Source: Kosakonia sp. H02
GTDB taxonomy: Bacteria > Pseudomonadota > Gammaproteobacteria > Enterobacterales > Enterobacteriaceae
DNA length: 64,000 bases
NCBI GenBank assembly: GCA_030704225.1
Contig: CP131915.1
Span: forward strand, 3,038,001 to 3,102,000
Reading direction: 5' to 3'
The position numbers were made by a program, and so were the translations under genes. Shown here in pieces: positions 43,571-50,495 of this stretch. Below the pieces are notes generated by a model that was not told where the DNA came from, made no database searches, and worked only from the letters and a program-made list of their open reading frames with translations. How positions within the stretch are numbered: position 1 is the first letter of the stretch; each line of letters opens with the position of its first letter.

Positions 43571-44443
43571 CTAGAAGTTATCAATAAACCGCTTCACCGC
43601 AGGCGATCGTTCAAACTTCCGCCAGGCCAGCGCCACATCGGTTTTCAGCGTGCTTTGCGCCACCGAGTGAAAGGTCACCATCGGGTGGCTGAAACAGGCC
43701 ATCGATTGCGGAATAATGGCAAACCCGAAACCGGCGGCCACCATACTGAGCGACGATGAGAACTGCGACGCTTGTTGCTGGTTTTCCATCTCGATACCCG
43801 CGCGTAAACAGGCGTTATACACCAGTTCATAAAGCCCCGGCGCAACCTCTTGCGGAAAGATAACCAACGGCGTGTGCTGCAATTCAGAAAGGGCGATTTC
43901 AGCTCTGGCCGAGAGCGGATGCGTCCGGTGCAGCGCTATCAGCATCGGCTCTTCATCAATAAATTTTAGTTTGAACATCTTGCTGTTTTCGCACGGCAGA
44001 CGCACGAAGGCGACGTCGATTATTCCCTCATCCAGCTCCTGCATCAGCGTCGCCATATTGTCCTCTTTCTGATGCAGCACCACCTGCGGATAAGCATGCT
44101 GGAACTGGCGCAGCACCGAGAAAAAGTGCGTGTGAAAGGCGTTAGAGCTAGTAACGCCGAGATAGAGCTTACCGTTAATTCCCCGCGCTATCCCTTTCGC
44201 TTTTTCCAGCGCCGCATCGCTCATGGCGATTATCTGGCAGGCATCTTCATAGAACGCCTCCCCGGCGTCGGTCAGCGTGACGCCACGTGTCTGGCGATGA
44301 AACAGCGGCGTGCCCACTTCTTGTTCCAGCCGACGGATTTGCTGGCTAAGGGGAGGCTGCGACATGCCCAGCATTTCTGCGGCGCGGGTGAAATGTTGCG
44401 TCTGCGCAACAGCGACAAAATAGCGTAGATAACGAAGTTCCAT
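43571..44443 (-). CDS. budR: BudR (AlsR), LysR-type activator of the acetoin operon
   Basis: A 290-residue LysR regulator. Winged HTH at residues 1-60 (LRYLRYFVAVAQTQHFTRAA, LGMSQPPLSQQIRRLEQEVG) is followed by a periplasmic-binding-like effector domain. It closely resembles Klebsiella BudR, which activates budABC in response to acetate, low pH and low oxygen. It is divergent from budA with about 100 bp between the starts, the normal arrangement. Confidence 0.93.
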   Translation of the reverse strand: MELRYLRYFVAVAQTQHFTRAAEMLGMSQPPLSQQIRRLEQEVGTPLFHRQTRGVTLTDAGEAFYEDACQIIAMSDAALEKAKGIARGINGKLYLGVTSSNAFHTHFFSVLRQFQHAYPQVVLHQKEDNMATLMQELDEGIIDVAFVRLPCENSKMFKLKFIDEEPMLIALHRTHPLSARAEIALSELQHTPLVIFPQEVAPGLYELVYNACLRAGIEMENQQQASQFSSSLSMVAAGFGFAIIPQSMACFSHPMVTFHSVAQSTLKTDVALAWRKFERSPAVKRFIDNF

Positions 44444-44547
44444 ATCGAAAGCATCTCAAACCCTGATGCTTTGTATATTGGAATCCCTTGCTGAAACGAG
44501 TCAATATTTAATCAGCTTTTCTAATCATCTACACAGTGAGGATAATG

Positions 44548-45330
44548 ATGGTGGGTCAAGTAACTGATTGTTCTTGCGAGGGAAATATTCAGGAAACAAT
44601 TCGTGCTTTTTCAGAAAGCAAGCCAAATAGCGTGATATATCAAACATCGCTAATGAGTGCGCTACTGAGTGGCGTTTACGAAGGGAACCGGACTATCAAA
44701 GATCTGCTCTCTCACGGCGATTTTGGGCTTGGCACGTTTAATGAACTGGATGGCGAGCTCATCGCGTTTAATAGCGAAGTCTATCAATTACGCGCCGACG
44801 GCAGCGCCAGGGAAGCACAACCGCAGCAGAAAACACCCTTTGCGGTGATGACCTGGTTTACGCCGCAGTATCGCCACGTCTTCGACCAACCTGTCAGCCG
44901 CCAGGCGCTGCATGAGGTGATTGATAAGCAGATCCCCTCCGATAACCTGTTTTGCGCCCTGCGTATTGATGGTCATTTCCGCCACGCCCATACCCGCACC
45001 GTACCGCGCCAGACGCCGCCTTACCGCGCCATGACCGATGTACTCGACGACCAACCGGTGTTTCGCTTTAACGGCCGCGATGGCGTGCTGGTTGGCTTTC
45101 GCACCCCTCAGCATATGCAGGGGATCAACGTTGCGGGCTACCACGAACACTTTATTACCGACGATCGCCACGGCGGCGGTCACCTGCTCGATTATCAGCT
45201 TGACCACGGCACGCTGACCTTCGGCGAAATCCATCAATTGATGATTGATCTCCCGGCGGATGCCGCGTTTCTCAACGCGGATTTGCACCCGGACAACCTG
45301 GATGCCGCTATTCGTTCGGTAGAGAGTTAA
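44548..45330 (+). CDS. budA: Alpha-acetolactate decarboxylase
   Basis: 260 residues from the ATG at 44548, which has the best spacing to GTGAGG; GTG 44536 and ATG 44545 are alternatives. It matches BudA in SVIYQTSLMSALLSGVYEG, HGDFGLGTFNELDGELIAF and the zinc ligands of YHEHF and GGGH. It converts acetolactate to acetoin, diverting pyruvate from acids under fermentation. First gene of the operon, with budB 21 bases downstream. Confidence 0.95.
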   Translation: MVGQVTDCSCEGNIQETIRAFSESKPNSVIYQTSLMSALLSGVYEGNRTIKDLLSHGDFGLGTFNELDGELIAFNSEVYQLRADGSAREAQPQQKTPFAVMTWFTPQYRHVFDQPVSRQALHEVIDKQIPSDNLFCALRIDGHFRHAHTRTVPRQTPPYRAMTDVLDDQPVFRFNGRDGVLVGFRTPQHMQGINVAGYHEHFITDDRHGGGHLLDYQLDHGTLTFGEIHQLMIDLPADAAFLNADLHPDNLDAAIRSVES

Positions 45331-45351
45331 GACACATTTAAGGAGTAAGTC

Positions 45352-47031
45352 ATGAGCAATGAACGCCATACCCAACAGTGGGCACACGGTGCCGACATGG
45401 TGGTGGGCCAACTGGAAGCTCAGGGCGTCAAACAGGTTTTCGGCATTCCCGGTGCCAAAATCGACAAAGTGTTTGATTCCCTTCTCGATTCAACGATTCA
45501 AATTATTCCGGTGCGCCACGAAGCCAACGCCGCATTTATGGCGGCGGCCGTCGGGCGCATCACCGGCAAAGCGGGCGTTGCGCTGGTAACCTCCGGCCCG
45601 GGTTGTTCCAATTTGATAACCGGCATGGCGACTGCCAATAGCGAAGGCGACCCGGTAGTGGCGCTGGGCGGGGCGGTAAAACGCGCCGATAAAGCCAAGC
45701 TGGTGCACCAGAGCATGGACACCGTGGCGATGTTCAGCCCGGTAACCAAATACGCGGTGGAAATCTCATCGTCAGATGCGATTGGCGAAGTGGTTTCGAA
45801 CGCCTTTCGCGCCGCCGAGCAAGGGCGGCCGGGCAGCGCGTTCGTCAGCATTCCGCAGGATATCTCTGATCAACCCGCCAGTGGCAATATCTTGCCTTCA
45901 TGCGCCGTTCCGCAACTCGGCTCTGCACCGGATGTGATGATCGACGACGTGGCAAAATTGATTACCAGTGCGAAAAACCCGGTGTTCCTGCTCGGGCTGA
46001 TGGCCAGCCGTCAGGAAAATATCGCCGCGCTGCATCAACTGCTGGAAAAAAGCCATATCCCGGTGACCAGCACCTACCAGGCCGCAGGCGCGATAAACCA
46101 GCAACATTTCACCCGTTTTGCCGGGCGCGTGGGCTTGTTTAACAACCAGGCAGGCGACAGGTTGCTGCATCTGGCGGATCTGATTATCTGTATTGGTTAC
46201 AGCCCGGTGGAATATGAACCGGCGATGTGGAACACCGGCGAGGCGAGGCTGGTGCATATCGACGTGCTGCCTGCGTATGAAGAACGGAATTACGCTCCGG
46301 ATGTTGAGCTGATTGGCGATATCGCCAGTACGCTTGGCAAGCTGGCGACGAAAATCGAGCAACCGCTGGTGCTTTCGCCGCACGCGTCGGAAATCTTGAT
46401 TGATCGGCGCAATCAACGTGAATTACTCAGCCGCAAAGGGGCGCAACTCAGCCAGTTCGCCATCCACCCGCTGCGTATCGTGCGGGCGATGCAGGACATT
46501 GTGAATAACGATGTCACCCTGACGGTGGATATGGGCAGCTTCCATATCTGGATTGCCCGCTATCTCTATAGCTTCCGCGCCCGCCAGATGATGATCTCCA
46601 ACGGCCAGCAGACGATGGGCGTTGCCCTGCCGTGGGCGATAGGCGCCTGGCTGGTCAATCCGGGGCGCAAAGTAGTCTCTGTTTCCGGCGATGGCGGGTT
46701 TTTGCAATCCAGCATGGAGCTGGAAACCGCCGTGCGGTTAAAGGCAAATATTCTGCACATCATCTGGGTTGATAACGCCTACAACATGGTGGCTATCCAG
46801 GAAGAGAAAAAATACCAGCGCCTCTCCGGCGTGAACTTTGGCGCGGTGGATTTTAAAGCCTATGCAGAGTCCTTTGGCGCGAAAGGTTTTGCCGTGGAGA
46901 GTACGGCAGCGCTGGAGCCAACACTACGCGCGGCGATGGATACGCAAGGCCCGGCAGTGGTCGCGATCCCGGTGGATTACAGCGATAACCCGCTGTTGAT
47001 GGGGCAGCTTAATCTCAGCCAGATTCTTTAA
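45352..47031 (+). CDS. budB: Catabolic alpha-acetolactate synthase
   Basis: A 559-residue TPP enzyme (Klebsiella BudB 559). N-terminal VVGQLEAQGVKQVFGIPGAK, glutamate of VRHEANAAFMAAAVGR for TPP activation, and the TPP/Mg motif GDGGFLQSSMELETAVRLKA through VDNAYNM. It lacks a regulatory subunit, as usual for the catabolic, FAD-independent form. It condenses two pyruvates to acetolactate. Only a fragment of budC follows. Confidence 0.97.
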   Translation: MSNERHTQQWAHGADMVVGQLEAQGVKQVFGIPGAKIDKVFDSLLDSTIQIIPVRHEANAAFMAAAVGRITGKAGVALVTSGPGCSNLITGMATANSEGDPVVALGGAVKRADKAKLVHQSMDTVAMFSPVTKYAVEISSSDAIGEVVSNAFRAAEQGRPGSAFVSIPQDISDQPASGNILPSCAVPQLGSAPDVMIDDVAKLITSAKNPVFLLGLMASRQENIAALHQLLEKSHIPVTSTYQAAGAINQQHFTRFAGRVGLFNNQAGDRLLHLADLIICIGYSPVEYEPAMWNTGEARLVHIDVLPAYEERNYAPDVELIGDIASTLGKLATKIEQPLVLSPHASEILIDRRNQRELLSRKGAQLSQFAIHPLRIVRAMQDIVNNDVTLTVDMGSFHIWIARYLYSFRARQMMISNGQQTMGVALPWAIGAWLVNPGRKVVSVSGDGGFLQSSMELETAVRLKANILHIIWVDNAYNMVAIQEEKKYQRLSGVNFGAVDFKAYAESFGAKGFAVESTAALEPTLRAAMDTQGPAVVAIPVDYSDNPLLMGQLNLSQIL

Positions 47032-47041
47032 CCCTAAGGAG

Positions 47042-47185
47042 TTCGGCGTGCGCGGCTTAACGCAGACCGCCGCGCGAGTTCTCGCCCCGCCAGACATTAC
47101 CGTTAACGGCTATTGCCCTGGGATCGTGAAAATGCCGGTGGGCGGAAATCGATCGCCAGGAGTCAGAAGCGGCGGGAAAACATGA
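47042..47185 (+). pseudogene. budC: Remnant of budC (acetoin reductase / 2,3-butanediol dehydrogenase)
   Basis: Ten bases after budB, directly behind an intact ribosome site (TAAGGAG), the reading frame gives FGVRGLTQTAARVLAPPDIT and VNGYCPGIVKMP. These match the middle of Klebsiella BudC (FAVRGLTQTAARDLAP, ITVNGYCPGIVKTP). The match then continues in another frame as AEIDRQ-ESEAAGK (47142-47180), so there is a one-base frameshift. The first 150 or so codons, with the NAD site and catalytic residues, and the C-terminus are gone. The remaining open frame ends at TGA 47183-47185. Confidence 0.85.
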
Positions 47186-47241
47186 GCGATTTCACCTGGT
47201 AATGCGCAACAGCTACTGGAATGAACTGTGCGCTCTGGATT

Positions 47242-47272
47242 AAAACCCGCCTGAACCCCGGCGGGTTTTTTA
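47242..47272 (+). terminator. Rho-independent terminator of the bud operon
   Basis: AACCCGCC, 8-base loop, GGCGGGTT followed by TTTT. It lies just past the budC remnant and would have been the terminator of the original budABC. Confidence 0.88.
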
Positions 47273-47585
47273 TATCGTGCCGCCATATTTATAAAATAAA
47301 TTAAAAACGCTATTGCTATGCCATCGGCGAATATACTGTATTTCTTCGATCCCACTATTTCGCAATAAAACCAGTTCCATCTCTCATTTCTTACTTTTTT
47401 AAGCAGTTGCCTGGCTGATTTTTCTCGGCTTATGCCAAAGCTCACAAATCCAGTACGTAAACTTGTATGGTAGTAGACTCCAAATTATGAAGAGGGATAA
47501 CGTGAACGCCGTGACGTTTTTGTCGTAAACAGATTCCAGAAAAAACTGGACAGCGTTTAACGAAACAATCCTCTGATGGAGTTTT

Positions 47586-47648
47586 ATGTCTATGATAAAT
47601 AAACTCATTAACCAGGCTGTGAGCCTGAGCGGCTACGGGGAAAAATGA
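47586..47648 (+). CDS. Possible 20-codon leader ORF coupled to the GPH symporter gene
   Basis: ATG at 47586 preceded by GGAG at a short spacing encodes MSMINKLINQAVSLSGYGEK, and its TGA overlaps the symporter ATG as ATGA. The arrangement suggests translational coupling or attenuation. No family is recognised, and it could be chance. An alternative internal ATG is at 47592. Confidence 0.35.
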   Translation: MSMINKLINQAVSLSGYGEK

Positions 47649-49186
47649 TGACCCCTAAAAACCGTAAAGTCACCATTCCCGTCAGTATTGGCTACGGTAT
47701 GACGGATATTATGGGCGGCGGCGCGTTTACCGTTATTGGCGCGTGGCTGCTCTTCTACTACACCACTTTTGTGGGCCTATCCCCCCTGGAGGCTGCATCC
47801 ATTGTCGCCATTGCCCGTATTGTTGACGCCATCGTTAGCTTGTTTATGGGCAGCTTTACCGATCATTTCTATAAAAACTATTTCGGCAAAAAATTTGGTC
47901 GACGCCGTTTCTTCTTATTGATCGGCGCGCCGCTGATGCTGGTCTATATCCTGCTGTGGCTGAATGGGATGAACTTCTGGTTTTATCTCGCCGTTTATCT
48001 GGCCTTTGAGATTATCGCCGCGATGGTGCTGATCCCATGGGAAACGCTGCCGTCAGAAATGACCAAAGATTTCAACGACCGCACCAAACTCTCGACCTGC
48101 CGTATGTTTCTTTCCGCTTCCGGTACTTTCCTCGCCACCTTTATTCCGGGTTTGCTGATTGGCTGGCTGGGCGAAAAAAATGCCGATGCCTATCTGATCA
48201 ACGGTATTGTTTTTGCGGTGCTGTTTATGTTCTGCGTTTTCCTCTCCTGGAAAGTGACCTGGGAACGGGAATTAACGCCGGAAATGCTGGCCGAAATGGA
48301 AAAAGCGGATCAGCCGCGCAGCATGGCGCAAAAACTCTCGGGTATTGGCAAGCTGTTTAAAGATTATGCCTCCACGCTGAAAATACGCGCGTTTCGCAAA
48401 CATCTGGCTATCTACCTTTTTTCATTTACCGGAAAAGACGTTTACAACACCGTGTTCGTTTTCTTCTGCGTCTACTGCCTGAATGTTTCTTCTTCGCTGG
48501 CGGGAACGCTGCTGTCGATGAGTATTGTCGGTTTGCCGGTCACGCTGGCGGCGGGTGTGGCGATCATTAAATATGGCCCATCGCGGCTGTATGTTTTTGC
48601 CTACAGCCTGATGATATTGTGTCTCGGCGGTTTTTTCCTCGTCTATCAATTCCCGACAGAAAATAAAGTGATGCTGCTGGTGATCCTCGCCGGGGTGTAT
48701 CAGGTCGGGCGTTGTGTGCTGGAGTTCACACCGTGGAATGTCTTCCCGTTTATCCCGGATATTGACGAAATGGTCACGCGCCAGCGCCGTGAAGGGTTGT
48801 TTGCTGCGGTGATGACGTTCTCACGCAAAACTACGGTCGCCATCGCTACCTTTGCGGTCGGGCTATTGCTGCAAAGCGGCGGCTTTGTCAAAGGCAGCCA
48901 GGTGCAGCCGCAGGAAGCGATCGACACCATTGTGCTGCTGCTGTTTGTCGGGACTGTGGGTTTACTGCTGGTCGCTTTATGGCAAGCATTAACCTTCCAT
49001 CTGAACAAACGCACGCACCGGATTTTTGTCGACGAGCTTGAACGTCTGAAAGCGAATGGCCTGAAGCAAAATGTGACGCCAGAAGCACGTCATATTGTGG
49101 AGGACCTCACAGGCTACCGCTATGATGACCTCTGGTCCGACGCACCGGCAAAAGAGATGAAGTCCGCAGCGCCGTCGTTAAGCTAA
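47645..49186 (+). CDS. GPH-family sugar:cation symporter (MFS)
   Basis: A 513-residue 12-TM protein of the glycoside-pentoside-hexuronide family. Visible: GYGMTDIMGGGAFTVIGAWL at TM1 and the FGRRRFFLLIGAPLMLVYIL loop-TM3 region, plus ETLPSEMTKDFNDRTKLSTC. The C-terminal tail of about 70 residues is hydrophilic. It imports a glycoside or uronide with Na+ or H+; substrate not predictable, because no glycosidase or lyase gene adjoins it. Start at the first of two adjacent ATG codons is assumed. Confidence 0.85.
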   Translation: MMTPKNRKVTIPVSIGYGMTDIMGGGAFTVIGAWLLFYYTTFVGLSPLEAASIVAIARIVDAIVSLFMGSFTDHFYKNYFGKKFGRRRFFLLIGAPLMLVYILLWLNGMNFWFYLAVYLAFEIIAAMVLIPWETLPSEMTKDFNDRTKLSTCRMFLSASGTFLATFIPGLLIGWLGEKNADAYLINGIVFAVLFMFCVFLSWKVTWERELTPEMLAEMEKADQPRSMAQKLSGIGKLFKDYASTLKIRAFRKHLAIYLFSFTGKDVYNTVFVFFCVYCLNVSSSLAGTLLSMSIVGLPVTLAAGVAIIKYGPSRLYVFAYSLMILCLGGFFLVYQFPTENKVMLLVILAGVYQVGRCVLEFTPWNVFPFIPDIDEMVTRQRREGLFAAVMTFSRKTTVAIATFAVGLLLQSGGFVKGSQVQPQEAIDTIVLLLFVGTVGLLLVALWQALTFHLNKRTHRIFVDELERLKANGLKQNVTPEARHIVEDLTGYRYDDLWSDAPAKEMKSAAPSLS

Positions 49187-49198
49187 GAAAACCACTCC

Positions 49199-49222
49199 AG
49201 GCCATGCCGTTGTGCATGGCCT
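49199..49222. other. Inverted repeat after the symporter gene
   Basis: AGGCCATGC, 6-base loop, GCATGGCCT, starting 13 bases past the stop. It is followed by A rather than T on the + strand, so classic intrinsic termination of the symporter transcript is not supported, but it may mark its 3' end. Confidence 0.5.
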
Positions 49223-49555
49223 AAAAAACACTTCACTCTCCAGGCTTGTCGCCACTGTACCGGTCAATGTTACCTCTTCTTTATCTGAATCATCCATTTA
49301 ACCCCACAATATTGTTATATTTCGTTAAATATATAGAAATTTATTTTATTACCGGTTGTTGTATAACGAATGAATATTAATTTGTTGATTTAATCTGATA
49401 AATATCACGCAAGCGTCTTTTTTGGATGAAAGTGTAATAACAAAGCCCTATATTTGCTGTCCGATATAAGAATATTTTTCCACACCAAGGATTTTTATTT
49501 CGATGTAGCCTTTTAATAAGGAAGGCTTCGGTCAACTATTTGTAGGAGATAATGT
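49223..49555 (+). promoter_or_regulatory. AT-rich leader of the lipid/NRPS-type gene cluster
   Basis: About 330 bases without a gene, markedly AT-rich between 49,300 and 49,520. It ends in AGGAG seven bases before the first cluster gene. It must hold the promoter of the seven-gene operon. No regulator gene adjoins it and no clear operator was seen. AT-rich upstream DNA of this kind is a common H-NS target (inference). Confidence 0.45.
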
Positions 49556-50473
49556 ATGACCTCAGGTGAAAATGCACCGTTATTTTCGCGCGTTATGTTA
49601 TGGGTAAATGAACGATTTCCTTTATCTAATGCCCCACTTTTTATTCTTGTTTATATTCTGACGATGGCTGTTGTTTCGACAGTCTATAAAGATGTGACCA
49701 TCGCGCATATTATTATCGGTAGCCTGTTATCCTTTTCTTTTTTTTTACTGCTGAGAGTGCTCGATGAGCATAAAGATTATAAGGATGACTGCGTTCAGCA
49801 CCCAGAAAGGGTGTTGCAACGGGGAATAATTCGGCTGGTGCACTTAAAATTTATTGGTCTTATTTGCATCCTGATACAACTGGGCGGCATGGTACTGCTG
49901 GCGCCAGGTCTGAAGCCAATGCTGATGAGTTGGGGGCTGATGCTGTTGTGGACGCTATTAATGACCAAAGAATTCTTTGTGGCCGAGTGGTTAAAACAAC
50001 ACTTTTTCCTGTATGCCTTTTCCCACACGCTTATCATGCCTTTCGTTATTTGGTGGCTGGCGACGCTCACTTTCCCAGAGATAACACTCAACACATCGAT
50101 GGTTTTATTAATGGCGTTATCATTTTTTTCTGGGTTGAGCTTCGAAATAACCCGTAAATGCAAAGGCCCGGATGAAGACAGGCCTGATGTGACAACCTAC
50201 TCCCAGTTATATGGTCGACCACTTTCCATCGTGTTAATTATTTTGTTATTGGCCGCAATGATATTGGCGCAATATTCGCTTATTTTAACGGCTCGCGGCG
50301 AAATACCATTCTGGTTTTATATTGTTAGCGCTCTGATAAATGTTCTTACTGTTGGGCAATTGTTTCGTTTTCTGTTGAAAGCTAATAAATCCAACAGAAA
50401 GAAGAATGAGGCTATGGTCGGTCTGGCGATGTTGACAGGATATTCGCTTTGTATCGCTGCAATGTATTTTTAA
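49556..50473 (+). CDS. UbiA-family prenyltransferase
   Basis: A 305-residue integral membrane protein with about eight or nine TM helices. Two polar UbiA-type motifs are visible: RVLDEHKDYKDD (Asp70, Asp74, Asp77/78), which binds the prenyl diphosphate with magnesium, and KGPDEDRPDVTTYSQLYG (Asp206, Asp208, Asp211). Family members transfer prenyl groups to aromatic rings or, in archaea, to glycerol phosphate ethers. It is the first gene of the operon, 22 bases before the HMGR fusion gene. Its codons look AT-richer than the following genes. Acceptor unknown. Confidence 0.85.
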   Translation: MTSGENAPLFSRVMLWVNERFPLSNAPLFILVYILTMAVVSTVYKDVTIAHIIIGSLLSFSFFLLLRVLDEHKDYKDDCVQHPERVLQRGIIRLVHLKFIGLICILIQLGGMVLLAPGLKPMLMSWGLMLLWTLLMTKEFFVAEWLKQHFFLYAFSHTLIMPFVIWWLATLTFPEITLNTSMVLLMALSFFSGLSFEITRKCKGPDEDRPDVTTYSQLYGRPLSIVLIILLLAAMILAQYSLILTARGEIPFWFYIVSALINVLTVGQLFRFLLKANKSNRKKNEAMVGLAMLTGYSLCIAAMYF

Positions 50474-50495
50474 GTGAAAGGGAGTTGTAATAATT

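Noticed and set aside
47110..47445. 111-codon minus-strand frame after budB
   Set aside because: It runs through the bud terminator and the budC remnant, and its translation matches nothing I know.
49199..49222. Intrinsic terminator of the GPH symporter gene
   Set aside because: The hairpin is strong, but A, not T, follows on the + strand; it is listed only as an inverted repeat.
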